DNA from: an uncultured Bryobacteraceae bacterium
GTDB lineage: Bacteria; Acidobacteriota; Terriglobia; Bryobacterales; Bryobacteraceae
Assembly: GCA_938027685.1 (NCBI GenBank)
Contig: CALJAM010000006.1
Coordinates: 1 to 64,000 of the forward strand
Direction: 5' to 3'
Length of the DNA: 64,000 bases
Under the pieces are notes generated by a model. It had not been told where the DNA came from and did no database searches. It worked only from the letters and a program-made list of their open reading frames with translations. Position numbers and translations under genes: made by a program. Below, in pieces: positions 17,609-26,404 of this stretch (the stretch's first letter is position 1; every line of letters begins with the position of its first letter).

Positions 17609-20600
17609 ATGAGATTCTATCGTTCCGCACCGGCGTTGGCCGTCCTGCTACTTGTCGCGGTGACCGCGGACTTGCCGGCGCAAGTCGGCACGTCACGCAT
17701 CACCGGGTCAGTGCGCGACACCTCGGGCGCCGTGATTCCCGGCGCCAAAGTGGTGGCGCGCAACGAGGCCACCGGGGTCAGCTACGAAACCACAACCAGC
17801 TCGGCCGGGGCATACACCCTGGAGGCGCTGCCGCCCGGCGTCTACAGCGTCACCATTACTCAACCCGGCTTTCAGACCTTCACCAGCACCGGGAACACGC
17901 TTTCGGTCGGCGTGCCGTTGGTCATCGATGCGGTGCTTCAGGTGGGCGCCATGACCGAGGTGGTGCGTGTGGAAGCCACGGCGGCGCGTCTGGAGACCAC
18001 CCACGCCATGGTCAGCGACGTCGTGACGCGGACCGGCGTGACCGAATTGCCGCTGAACGGACGCAATCCGCTGGCGCTGATCATCCTGCAACCGGGACTG
18101 GTGCAGCGCACCACCCAGGGTGCTGGCTCAGGAACCCACGTCTTCGGATCGCGGGATCGCTCCCATAACGTGACCATCGACGGGATCGAGGCCAATGAAT
18201 CCTCGGTACCCAACCCGCAGAACAATCTGCAAAGGCTGAACCCGGACAACGTACAGGAATACCGGGTCGTGACGCACAACGCGACGCCGGAGTTCGGGCG
18301 CAATTCGGGAGCGAACGTCGCCATCGCGACCCGTTCCGGGACCAACGAATTCCACAGCGACCTGTTCTGGTTCCATCGCAACACCGTCCTCAACGCCAAC
18401 GAGTGGTTCAACAACGCCGACGGCATCGAGCGTCCCACGCTGCTGCTGAACCAGTTCGGATTCAACGCCGGCGGGCCGATCCGCCGCAACAAGACCTTTT
18501 TCTTCGGCAGCTATCAGGGCAATCGCATCAAGCAGGCGCTGCCTATCTCTCAGTCCTTCGGCATTCCTTTGGTCTACACCAGCACGCTGCGCTCCGGCGT
18601 CTTCCGCTATTTCGTCCCCAATCCCGCTAACCCGCTGGTGCTGGACGGCGTGCCCATCACGCGCAACTCGCCGCGCCTGGTGGATCCGAGGACGGGTGCG
18701 CTGCGGCCCGAAGTGCCCCTCTGCGGAGGCAACATCACCAGCAACTGCGTGGCCTCTTACAGTATCCCCGCTAACGACCCCCTGCGCATCGGCTTGGATC
18801 CGGCGGTCAAGGCGATGATCGACACCTTTCCGCTTCCCAACACATACTCGGTAGGCGACGGCCTCAACACGGCCGGCTACGCGTGGAACACGCCCTCGCG
18901 CTTCACCGGGCCGCATTACATGATCCGCATCGATCACCAGTTCAACGACTACAACAACATGTTCGTTCGGTATCTGGGTTCGGAATGGGACACGAGCGAA
19001 GGGGATCTGCTGAACGCGCGCCCATCTGTGTTTCCGGGTTTTCCGCCCATGGGCACGGTCAACCGCTCCGGTAAGAACCTTGCCGTCAGCTTCCGGCGCG
19101 TCATCTCCCCGCGAACGGTCAACGAATTCACCGCCGGCTTCAGCCGGTTCAACTTCCGCTTCAACCTGCGCGAGGCAAATCCTAATCCAGATGCCATTCC
19201 GCCCTATGGGCAGGAGTGCTTCGGCGCCGATTCCTTCGGGCTGATCGATACCCCGTACTGCAACACGCCCCACACCCAGCGGGCGGTAACCACCTTGCAA
19301 GTAGTCGACAACCTCGGCTACACGGTGGGTTCTCACAGCTTCCGCATGGGGCTGAATTTCCGCTTCTATCGGCACAACGACGAGCGCGGCGCTCCCGGGG
19401 GCTTCAACCTGACGCCGACCATCATTTTCACCCGCCTGCGCCGCTCGCCGCTCAACGAAAATCCGCCCTGGACGCTGCCGCCGGCCGCCCTGATGAACGC
19501 CACGGACCGCAACAATCTCGAGCAGGCCATTGTGGAATTGGCCGGGATTGTCGGGCAGGTCAATCAAGGGTACCAGGCCGATCTCAAAAACGACGTTTTC
19601 ATCTCCGACCTGTTCACGCTGGGGACGCGAACCAAGCAATACAACCTCTATTTCCAGGACGAATGGCGCATTCGGCGCAACCTCACCATGACGTACGGGT
19701 TGCGTTGGGAGCTGAACTTACCCCCGTCCGACGGAGCCGAACGCGTCTACGTTCCCGATCGACCGGTGGACGGTTCCGAAGGCCTGGTGCGTTACGTCCG
19801 GGCCAAGCGCTGGTTCCAGCGAAAGAACGCAACTGCGTTGGCGCCTCGCGTCGGCATCGCGTGGTCGCCCATGGGCAGCACGGTGTTCCGGTTCGGGTAC
19901 GGTCTGGCGTTCGACACCATCTCGAGCTTCCAGGTGACCGCCATGGGCGGAAAAGTGCCTGGCAGCTTCCTACAGTGCCAGGTGAACGTTCAAGATAGCG
20001 CCGCGGCGTCGGCGCCGTGCGGGGACGTCCCCAACGATGTCCGTCTGAGTCAATTACTGCAGTTGGTCAAACCCTTCAGCCTGGGCACGCCGCTGGCTCG
20101 GCCGAGCAGCCAGCTTTCGCCTGCGCCCAAGCCTCTCGGCGTAGCGCCCAACGTGGGTGCGTTCGATCAGAACCTGAAGACGCCCACCGTGCACGAGTGG
20201 TCGTTCACCATTCAACGCGAGCTTCCGCGCGGGCTCATCGGGCAAGTCGGCTACATCGGCAAGCGCGGCATGCGCCTGTATCGTGCGTACGATCTGAACC
20301 AAATCCGCACGGACCAACCTGGTTTCCTCGAATCGTTCTTGATCGCTCAACGCAATCTACAGGCTGGCTGCCGGCTGGACGGCACGGGCTGCCCTGCGGG
20401 CGTGACGGGGACGCCGCCCTCGCTGCTGCTGGCCATGGTGCCGGCCTCCGTGCTGAACGGCTGGACTTCGGACTTTCGGCAGAACGGATTGGGTGAGGTC
20501 GCACGGCGCATCGACCAGCGCGACATCGTTTCGCGCGGATTCCCGGCCAATTACTTCCGGCCCAATCCGCAGTTCAGCGAGATCTTCTACTTCGATTCGG

Positions 20601-21469
20601 GCGGAAGTTCCATCTACCACGGTATGATCGCGCAACTGCGCCGCCGCTTCGCCGGAGGCCTCGAGCTGGGCGCCTCCTACACGCTCAGCAAGTCCATCGA
20701 CGACATGTCCGTGGATCCGGTGGCGGCGAGCTCGGGCGGCGGCCTCAGCTCGACCAACTCGCGCACGCCCACCGACGTGCGCAACTTCCGCCTGGACCGC
20801 GCCATCTCGGACTTCGACAACACGCACGTGATCGTCAGCCACGGCATCTGGGAGCTCCCCGTGGGGCGCGGGCGCGCCTGGGCCGGCTCGCTGCCCGGCT
20901 GGGCCAACCAGATCTTGGGCGGTTGGAGCATCACCGGCATATTCACCTGGCAGAGCGGCGAACCCTTCACCATCAACAGCGGGATTCGCACGCAGAACGG
21001 CTACAAAGTTTCGCGCGCTGATTTGAAGGGTCCGCTTCCCGAAGCCAAGCTTCAGTTCGTGCCCAACATCAAGGGTCCGGTGGTCTTCCAAGTGGCCGAC
21101 ATCAACGCGGAAAACTGCCGCCAGGTGTTGGGCACGCAAAGCGCCTTCTGCATCCCGCCACCGGGCGGAGTCGGCATCGGCCGCAACATTATTCGAGGTC
21201 CGGGTTTCTGGAATGTCGACGCCGGCTTGCTCAAGAACTTCCAGATTCGCGAAAACGTGCGTCTGCAACTGCGAGGCGAATTCTTCAACGTCTTCAACCA
21301 CCCGAACTTCGAAAATCCACGCAACGCGACATCCGGTTCGCCCACGCTGACCAGCAGCCTGTTCGGGCAAACCTGCTGCGTCGCGGCAGCCCTACCCAGC
21401 TCGGCTACGATCATCGCCAACGGCGAGCCGAACCGCGTCATCCAGTTCGGCTTGAAGTTGCAGTTCTGA
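17609..21469 (+). CDS. Oar-like TonB-dependent outer membrane receptor, large
   Basis: 1,286 residues, the longest receptor of the window. The ATG at 17609 gives the signal peptide MRFYRSAPALAVLLLVAVTA; upstream codons overlap the promoter and are rejected. Carboxypeptidase-regulatory domain about 30-115 (ITGSVRDTSGAVIPGAKVV), plug about 120-270 (TRTGVTELPLNGRNPLALII; TRSGTNEFHSDLFWFHRNTV), then barrel to LKLQF. The barrel carries Cys-containing loops (PLCGGNITSNC; GCRLDGTGCPAG) absent from the other receptors, possibly disulfide-bonded extracellular loops. Substrate unknown. The next gene, deoC, starts 31 bases downstream on the same strand, but a TAnnAT-like box before it argues for separate transcription. 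Confidence 0.94.
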   Translation: MRFYRSAPALAVLLLVAVTADLPAQVGTSRITGSVRDTSGAVIPGAKVVARNEATGVSYETTTSSAGAYTLEALPPGVYSVTITQPGFQTFTSTGNTLSVGVPLVIDAVLQVGAMTEVVRVEATAARLETTHAMVSDVVTRTGVTELPLNGRNPLALIILQPGLVQRTTQGAGSGTHVFGSRDRSHNVTIDGIEANESSVPNPQNNLQRLNPDNVQEYRVVTHNATPEFGRNSGANVAIATRSGTNEFHSDLFWFHRNTVLNANEWFNNADGIERPTLLLNQFGFNAGGPIRRNKTFFFGSYQGNRIKQALPISQSFGIPLVYTSTLRSGVFRYFVPNPANPLVLDGVPITRNSPRLVDPRTGALRPEVPLCGGNITSNCVASYSIPANDPLRIGLDPAVKAMIDTFPLPNTYSVGDGLNTAGYAWNTPSRFTGPHYMIRIDHQFNDYNNMFVRYLGSEWDTSEGDLLNARPSVFPGFPPMGTVNRSGKNLAVSFRRVISPRTVNEFTAGFSRFNFRFNLREANPNPDAIPPYGQECFGADSFGLIDTPYCNTPHTQRAVTTLQVVDNLGYTVGSHSFRMGLNFRFYRHNDERGAPGGFNLTPTIIFTRLRRSPLNENPPWTLPPAALMNATDRNNLEQAIVELAGIVGQVNQGYQADLKNDVFISDLFTLGTRTKQYNLYFQDEWRIRRNLTMTYGLRWELNLPPSDGAERVYVPDRPVDGSEGLVRYVRAKRWFQRKNATALAPRVGIAWSPMGSTVFRFGYGLAFDTISSFQVTAMGGKVPGSFLQCQVNVQDSAAASAPCGDVPNDVRLSQLLQLVKPFSLGTPLARPSSQLSPAPKPLGVAPNVGAFDQNLKTPTVHEWSFTIQRELPRGLIGQVGYIGKRGMRLYRAYDLNQIRTDQPGFLESFLIAQRNLQAGCRLDGTGCPAGVTGTPPSLLLAMVPASVLNGWTSDFRQNGLGEVARRIDQRDIVSRGFPANYFRPNPQFSEIFYFDSGGSSIYHGMIAQLRRRFAGGLELGASYTLSKSIDDMSVDPVAASSGGGLSSTNSRTPTDVRNFRLDRAISDFDNTHVIVSHGIWELPVGRGRAWAGSLPGWANQILGGWSITGIFTWQSGEPFTINSGIRTQNGYKVSRADLKGPLPEAKLQFVPNIKGPVVFQVADINAENCRQVLGTQSAFCIPPPGGVGIGRNIIRGPGFWNVDAGLLKNFQIRENVRLQLRGEFFNVFNHPNFENPRNATSGSPTLTSSLFGQTCCVAAALPSSATIIANGEPNRVIQFGLKLQF

Positions 21470-21499
21470 GCGGCGAGCGAGAAAGCGATAATAGGGGAG

Positions 21500-22216
21500 A
21501 TGCTCGATTACACCTACGACCAGATCGCAAAAATGATCGACCACTCCCTACTGCAGCCCTATCTCACGCGGGAGGAGCTGGAACGCGGAATTCAGGTAGC
21601 TCTCGATTACGACGTCGCCACCGTTTGCATCCTGCCTTACTATCTACGACCCTGTGTTGAGCGCCTGGCGGGTAGCGCGGTACTTCCCACCACCACTGTG
21701 GGCTTCCCGCACGGCGCGCACGCAACGGCCATCAAGGTAGCCGAGGCGCGCCAGGCTCTGGCCGACGGCGCGCGGGAGCTCGATATGGTGGTCAATATCA
21801 GCGCCGTGAAGAGCGGCGACTGGGACTACGTCCGCCGGGACATCGGGGAAGTCCTGGCGACGACACGCGCCGCGGGGGGCAGACTCAAGGTTATTTTCGA
21901 AAACTGTTACCTGAACGAGGCCGAGAAGATTCGGCTTTGTGAGATCTGCGGAGAGCTGCGCGTGGATTGGGTGAAGACCTCGACCGGTTACGGATCCGCG
22001 GGCGCTACCGAAGAAGACGTCGCGCTCATGCGGCGTCACTCGCCGCCCGAAGTGCAAGTGAAGGCAGCGGGGGGCGTCCGCAGTTTCGATGCGCTGCTGC
22101 GCATGCGCGCGCTCGGCGCAACCCGGATCGGGGCGACGCGCACGGCCGCGATTCTGGAAGAATGTCGCTTGCGGCTGGGCCTGGCGCCCATCCGCCCCGA
22201 GTTCGTGCCGGCTTGA
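21500..22216 (+). CDS. deoC: Deoxyribose-phosphate aldolase
   Basis: 238 residues, usual length for DeoC. The enzyme cleaves 2-deoxyribose 5-phosphate to glyceraldehyde 3-phosphate and acetaldehyde in deoxynucleoside catabolism. All catalytic residues are present: Asp95 in ELDMVVN, Schiff-base Lys159 in VKTSTGYG, and Lys188 in VKAAGGVR; VGFPHG near 68-72 is also typical. The ATG at 21500 directly follows AGGGGAG with almost no spacer, and a GATAAT box lies only 8 bases upstream, so a very short leader is likely. It heads a + strand run with the aldo/keto reductase and TrmJ-like genes (56- and 33-base gaps). No nucleoside phosphorylase or deoR gene is nearby. Confidence 0.96.
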   Translation: MLDYTYDQIAKMIDHSLLQPYLTREELERGIQVALDYDVATVCILPYYLRPCVERLAGSAVLPTTTVGFPHGAHATAIKVAEARQALADGARELDMVVNISAVKSGDWDYVRRDIGEVLATTRAAGGRLKVIFENCYLNEAEKIRLCEICGELRVDWVKTSTGYGSAGATEEDVALMRRHSPPEVQVKAAGGVRSFDALLRMRALGATRIGATRTAAILEECRLRLGLAPIRPEFVPA

Positions 22217-22271
22217 CCGGCGCAAAGAAAGCGAGGCCTGCGGCGAGCGGCAGTGTTACGATGATCGCGTG

Positions 22272-23675
22272 ATGACCAGACGGCAGCTTCTGGGAATCTT
22301 CGGCACGGCAGTCCTGGCGGGGCGGACGAGAGCCGGTTCGGCCGCGCCCGCGCCGGCACACCGAACTCTGGGGCGGACCGGCCGCTGGGTGACGACTTTC
22401 GGCCTAGGCGGACAGGGCGCCCTTCAGTTCCCGGCATCCGAGGAAGAGTCGGTGGCCATCATCGTGCGGGCCATCGAGCTCGGTATCAACTACCTCGATA
22501 CCGCCAACGCGTACGGCCCGAGTCAATCGCTTTACGGCCAGGCTTTCTGGAGACTGCGCATAACGCCGGGGCATCCGGATCACGACCCGGCGCTGAGGGA
22601 ACGGCTCTTCATCGCCAGCAAGACGGCACAGCGCTATGCCCTGGACCGCAGTCGGCCGCAGGCGGCGACGGCCATCTCCGATCTGCGTCGCGCCCTCACC
22701 CAGATGTTCGGCGACGGGCGCGGCTGGATCCCGGACAACGCTTACTTGGACCTGTTTCAGATTCACAACCTGACCACCGAACAGCAAGTGGACCAGATCT
22801 ACGAGGGCTTGGAAGCGCGCGGGGGCAAGATGCCCGACCGCATCGGCGCGCTGGCCGGTCTGCTCGACTATCGCGACGGCACCAACTTCACGGGTCTGAA
22901 CCCCGAGTATCGTCGCTGGATCCGCCACATCGGCATAACAGGTCACCTGAGCTCGCCCGTCCTGATGAAGGCCATCCAGCGCGATGAGTTGAACATCCTG
23001 GACACGCTGCTGGTCGCGCTGAACGCCAACGACCGCCACTATCTCTGCCACCAGTACAACGTGATCCCCGTAGCGCTGGCTAGGGGCATGGGCATCATCG
23101 CAATGAAGGTTTTCTGCGCGGGCGGCATCTATACGGGTATGCAGCGGCAGCCGCGCGAAACCGGTGAATTGATCCGCACCGTGGGTGTCCCCGGCGGTGT
23201 GGACAGCGCCGACCTCATTCGGTACCCGCTCTCGGTGCCTGGTGTGGCAGTGGTCATCGCCGGGGTATCGCATATCGACCGCGAGCAGCCGGAGAAAGAT
23301 CAGATCGTTTGCAATCTTGCGGCCGCGGCCATGGACGTACCTTCGGAGGCCGAACGGCGGCGGATCGAATCCGCCGTCGCCGAGCGACACGGAACGCGCA
23401 CCAACTATTTTCAGGAAGCCTCGCGTGGACTCGTCCATCCGCCCGCGCCGCAGGTGGAGCAGGACGGCGATCGCGTGTGGGTGCGCTGGCAGACGGGCCT
23501 GGCCGGCAGCGAACCGATCCGCTCCTACAAGATTTACTCGGGCCAGGACCTGCGCGCATGGATCCCCTTCCGACCCCAAACGACCACGGCCCCACTCTCG
23601 CTGCCGTTGCCCTCCTACATGGTAGGCGACGATCCCGTTCGCGTGGAAGCTTCCACCGAGCCGCCGCCATGGTAG
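22272..23675 (+). CDS. Tat-exported aldo/keto reductase with C-terminal Fn3-like domain
   Basis: 467 residues; the ATG at 22272 is chosen because it opens a twin-arginine signal (MTRRQLLGIFGTAVLAG), while longer frames run through deoC. The AKR barrel carries the full catalytic tetrad: Asp76 and Tyr81 in YLDTANAYG, Lys117 in FIASKTA and His165 in LFQIHNL. Such enzymes reduce carbonyls with NADPH; the physiological substrate is unknown. The final 80 residues (from about LVHPPAPQVEQDGDRVWVRW) form a beta-sandwich resembling fibronectin III, unusual for cytosolic AKRs but fitting an exported protein. How an exported NAD(P)-dependent enzyme gets its cofactor is unclear; Tat export of a pre-folded holoenzyme is the usual explanation. 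Confidence 0.9.
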   Translation: MTRRQLLGIFGTAVLAGRTRAGSAAPAPAHRTLGRTGRWVTTFGLGGQGALQFPASEEESVAIIVRAIELGINYLDTANAYGPSQSLYGQAFWRLRITPGHPDHDPALRERLFIASKTAQRYALDRSRPQAATAISDLRRALTQMFGDGRGWIPDNAYLDLFQIHNLTTEQQVDQIYEGLEARGGKMPDRIGALAGLLDYRDGTNFTGLNPEYRRWIRHIGITGHLSSPVLMKAIQRDELNILDTLLVALNANDRHYLCHQYNVIPVALARGMGIIAMKVFCAGGIYTGMQRQPRETGELIRTVGVPGGVDSADLIRYPLSVPGVAVVIAGVSHIDREQPEKDQIVCNLAAAAMDVPSEAERRRIESAVAERHGTRTNYFQEASRGLVHPPAPQVEQDGDRVWVRWQTGLAGSEPIRSYKIYSGQDLRAWIPFRPQTTTAPLSLPLPSYMVGDDPVRVEASTEPPPW

Positions 23676-23707
23676 CCGCCGAGAAGTCGGCGCTAAAATA
23701 ACGGCTG

Positions 23708-24490
23708 TTGATCGAGTCCGCCGAGCGGGATCGGCTGATCATCGTACTGGTCGCGCCCCGCAACCCCCTCAACATTGGCGCCGCGGCGCGCGCCATGAGC
23801 AATTTCGGCTTCTCGCGTCTGCGCGTGGTCAACCCGTATGAGGTTGCGTTCCGCGAGGCCCGCTCGGCTGTGGGTGCGGCTGAGCTGCTCCAGCGCGCGG
23901 AAGAATTCGGCTCGGTGGCGGACGCGGTGGCCGATTGCGGCCTCGTCGTGGGCACCGCCGGCGTCGGCGCCCGCGAGCCCCAGCATCCTGTGCGTCGGCT
24001 CGAGCTGGGTGCACGCCTCATTCGCCGCGCCCTGGCCCGCACCCAGGTTGCGCTGCTGTTCGGTTCGGAAAAATTCGGCCTGACCAACGAAGACCTGAGT
24101 TACTGCCACTGGATCCTGCACATTCCCACGCAAGCGGAACACGAATCCATGAACCTCGGTCAGGCTGTCGCCGTTTGCCTGTGGGAACTGGCGAGAGAGG
24201 CACGTGCGGCGAGACGCCGATCTGCGGGCCCCCGGCCGGCGAGTTCGGACGATCTGGAGCGGCTCACCAGCTTGCTTCTGGAAGCGCTGGAGTTGAGCGG
24301 TTACGTCAATCCCCTCACCGCCGCATCCACGCGCCTGAAGACGCGCCGGCTGGTGCGCCGCCTCGCCCTCAAAGAGCGCGATGCCATGGTGCTGACCGGT
24401 ATGCTACGTCAGATCCTGTGGAAACTCCGCGGAGAACAGGCCTATGTGCAAGACCGAGATCCTGCTGGAACTCCTCCGTCCTCTCGATGA
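23708..24490 (+). CDS. TrmJ-like tRNA 2'-O-methyltransferase (SPOUT/TrmH superfamily)
   Basis: 260 residues starting at a TTG (23708); no ATG or GTG in frame precedes the conserved N-terminus. The three SPOUT knot motifs are clear: APRNPLNIGAAARAM (17-30), LLFGSEKFGLTNEDL (116-130) and IPTQAEHESMNLGQAVAV (139-156). These match TrmJ, which methylates position 32 of tRNA with S-adenosylmethionine, more closely than generic TrmH. The C-terminal about 90 residues are helical and basic (RLKTRRLVRRLALKERD), as in TrmJ. A TAAAAT box lies 8 bases before the start, so the transcript is probably nearly leaderless. The last 47 bases overlap the start of the next small gene. Confidence 0.9.
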   Translation: MIESAERDRLIIVLVAPRNPLNIGAAARAMSNFGFSRLRVVNPYEVAFREARSAVGAAELLQRAEEFGSVADAVADCGLVVGTAGVGAREPQHPVRRLELGARLIRRALARTQVALLFGSEKFGLTNEDLSYCHWILHIPTQAEHESMNLGQAVAVCLWELAREARAARRRSAGPRPASSDDLERLTSLLLEALELSGYVNPLTAASTRLKTRRLVRRLALKERDAMVLTGMLRQILWKLRGEQAYVQDRDPAGTPPSSR

Positions 24491-24674
24491 AGGGCTGCTC
24501 GCCCGCCTGATGCGGGTCTACTCCATCTACGGCTTCTTCGCGGTGGCGCCGGAGCGGGACGGGCGCGCGCTGCGCGTCACGTATGACGCCACGCGACTGA
24601 CCGACGAACAGGTCGTCTCCGAGTTGCGACGCCTGGGAATCCCGGTTGCTCCCGCTCGCCCGGCCGCGTCCTGA
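24444..24674 (+). CDS. Small conserved-looking protein overlapping the methyltransferase
   Basis: 76 residues in a different frame, starting inside the end of the TrmJ-like gene (47-base overlap). The protein (LLRPLDEGLLARLMRVYSIY, then GFFAVAPERDGRALRVTYDA and LTDEQVVSELRRLGIPV) has the alternating strand-helix look of a beta-alpha-beta-beta-alpha-beta ferredoxin fold, like heavy-metal-associated domains, but lacks their CxxC. Overlapping start and continuous coding character suggest translational coupling. No function can be assigned; it might be a fortuitous frame, but the part beyond the overlap (24491-24674) would otherwise be empty. Confidence 0.55.
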   Translation: MCKTEILLELLRPLDEGLLARLMRVYSIYGFFAVAPERDGRALRVTYDATRLTDEQVVSELRRLGIPVAPARPAAS

Positions 24675-24687
24675 ACTACCGCGCAGC

Positions 24688-25842
24688 TCAGACGGAAGCG
24701 CCGCCGCGGCGCTCCCACCCCGGTCTGAACAGCGGCAGGTAGTTCTCCGGATGGTACGGGTGTTTGAGAATCTCTTCCACCTTCAGATCGATCCCCAAAC
24801 CGGGGCGTTCGGATATCTCGATGTACCCGTCGACGACCTCGACCGGATTGATGACGATATCCTTTTCCCACGGCTCATTGAACTCGTCGAAAATCTCGTG
24901 GATGAGGAAATTGGGGATCGACGCGTTCAGCTGCACGCAGGCGGCTGAGCAGACCGGGCCCTGTGCGCTGTGCGGCGCAATCATGCCGTAATAGGCGTCC
25001 ACCATGTCAGCGATTTTGCGCGCCGCGAACAACCCGCCCAGGTTCAGAGGCTCCGGCTGGTAAATGCTCACCGCCCGGTGAGCAAGCAGCTCGGCGAATT
25101 GCTGCTTGTTGAAGAAATTCTCTCCGGTCGCGATCGGCACGGGACTGCGGCGGGCCACCTCGACCATGGCTTGGATGTCGGTATGGGGCACGGGTTCTTC
25201 GAACCACATGGGCCGAAACTCAGCCATGGCCTCCGCGAATTCGATGGCGGTGGCCACGTTGAAGCGGCAATGGCCTTCGATGAGGATGTCCACCTGGTCG
25301 CCCACGGCCGCGCGCACGGCGCGGATGATGTCAAGCGAAAGATCGAACTCCCTGCGCGGCAGTACGCGCCAGTTGTCTCCGAAGGGGTCGAACTTGAGCG
25401 CCGTGTAGCCGCGACGAACCACCTCGGCCGCCTTTTCGGCGAAGCTTTCCGGGGTTCGCGGGCCCCGGTACCAGCCGTTGGCGTAGGCGCGCAGCTTCTG
25501 GTGGCAACGTCCGCCGAACAGGTTGTAGACCGGCTGGCCGAGCGCCTTGCCGATGATGTCCCAGCAGGCGATCTCGATGGCCGCTACGGCGCACATGTGA
25601 ATCTGTCCGCCATCCGTGTACACGTCGCGAGTCAGGCGCTGGCTGAGAATCTCGACCTGGAACGGGTCCATCCCAATGACGAGGCTTTCCAGTTCCCGGA
25701 TGGCGGCCTCGACCGTGCGCGCAAAGCGGTTGACGGTGCCTTCGCCCACGCCGTAGAGGCCCTCGTCGGTGATCACCTTGGTGAACAGCCAGTTCTTCCA
25801 CGGATTGCCGGCTATATAGGTCTCGATGCGAACGATCTTCAT
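24688..25842 (-). CDS. Mandelate racemase/muconate lactonizing family protein, probable sugar-acid dehydratase
   Basis: 384 residues, normal for the enolase superfamily. The capping domain occupies residues 1-120 (ending YNLFGG), followed by the TIM barrel. Candidate catalytic residues: Lys150 (ALKFDPFG), metal ligands Glu189 (LIEGHCRF, with His191), Glu215 (WFEEP) and Glu241 (ATGENF), and general-acid/base His291 (APHSAQGP). This layout matches galactonate/gluconate-type dehydratases, which turn aldonic acids into 2-keto-3-deoxy acids. The exact substrate is not predictable. It is convergent with the TrmJ-like pair (13-base gap). It would serve the sugar-acid catabolism implied by the glycan genes of the window. 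Confidence 0.9.
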   Translation of the reverse strand: MKIVRIETYIAGNPWKNWLFTKVITDEGLYGVGEGTVNRFARTVEAAIRELESLVIGMDPFQVEILSQRLTRDVYTDGGQIHMCAVAAIEIACWDIIGKALGQPVYNLFGGRCHQKLRAYANGWYRGPRTPESFAEKAAEVVRRGYTALKFDPFGDNWRVLPRREFDLSLDIIRAVRAAVGDQVDILIEGHCRFNVATAIEFAEAMAEFRPMWFEEPVPHTDIQAMVEVARRSPVPIATGENFFNKQQFAELLAHRAVSIYQPEPLNLGGLFAARKIADMVDAYYGMIAPHSAQGPVCSAACVQLNASIPNFLIHEIFDEFNEPWEKDIVINPVEVVDGYIEISERPGLGIDLKVEEILKHPYHPENYLPLFRPGWERRGGASV

Positions 25843-26017
25843 GCCTGCTATGTTACCGACGGCGCCGGTGCACGTGCCGCGAGGGTGGCAATGAACCCGC
25901 GCTCAGAGGACCGGCCGATTCAACGAGCTGCCCGGCCTGCCAGACGAGGCAACCCGCTCAGATGCCAGTTGCGGAAAGAAAAGCGGACTAGGCCACGGGG
26001 CGGTGGGGGACAGGAGT

Positions 26018-26104
26018 TGGTGCGGACGAGAGGATTTGAACCTCCACGGGATTGCTCCCACATGGTCCTGAGCCATGCGCGTCTGCCAGTTCCGCCACGT
26101 CCGC
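26018..26104 (-). tRNA. tRNA-Leu (anticodon CAG)
   Basis: 87-base class II tRNA read leftward. Acceptor GCGGACG pairs with CGTCCGC, followed by discriminator A and an encoded CCA (ending at 26018). The D-arm has GCGGAACTGGCAGACGCG, typical of tRNA-Leu. The anticodon stem CATGG/CCATG holds loop CTCAGGA, giving CAG. A long variable arm (GGGAGCAATCCC) and T-loop TTCAAAT complete it. It decodes CUG, a favoured leucine codon in this GC-rich DNA. Confidence 0.96.
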
Positions 26105-26135
26105 ACCGGCTCGGGATCGAGCAAGATCCGATACT

Positions 26136-26165
26136 ATTTTGCAGCGGTCGGAGGCGCTCTGTCAA
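26136..26165 (-). promoter_or_regulatory. Promoter of tRNA-Leu(CAG)
   Basis: Leftward, a perfect TTGACA (26165-26160) is followed after 18 bases by CAAAAT (26141-26136). Transcription would begin about 25 bases before the tRNA 5' end. Confidence 0.6.
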
Positions 26166-26332
26166 ACCCCCGCCGGCCAATCCGAGCGGCAGCTGAGCCA
26201 GCCTCCGGCGGCCAGGCACGCGGTTCCTCCGAACCCCCGCAACCAAGAAAAGCGTCCCCGCCACGGTTCCGCCGGTCGGAGTTGCCGCGGGTACTTCAGG
26301 GCCGCCAATCACGCTTCATGAATCGACGCCAG

Positions 26333-26364
26333 CTCGACGTGCCGCTGCGAGTAGGCACGTCGAG
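26333..26364 (-). terminator. Terminator-like hairpin after the receptor gene
   Basis: A perfect 11-bp stem (CTCGACGTGCC, 26333-26343; GGCACGTCGAG, 26354-26364) with a 10-base loop lies 41 bases beyond the stop of the receptor ending at 26405. There is no T-run, so it may pause or protect the 3' end rather than terminate by itself. Confidence 0.5.
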
Positions 26365-26404
26365 GCCGCCTCGGCCGCTGAGGGGCAACAGCGTTCGCCT
26401 TCCC

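Noticed and set aside
18128-19639. About 500-codon − strand frame inside the large receptor gene
   Set aside because: Antisense shadow of a GC-rich gene with clear receptor motifs on the + strand.
22404-23579. About 390-codon − strand frame inside the aldo/keto reductase gene
   Set aside because: The + strand frame holds the complete AKR catalytic tetrad; the antisense frame has no recognisable domain.
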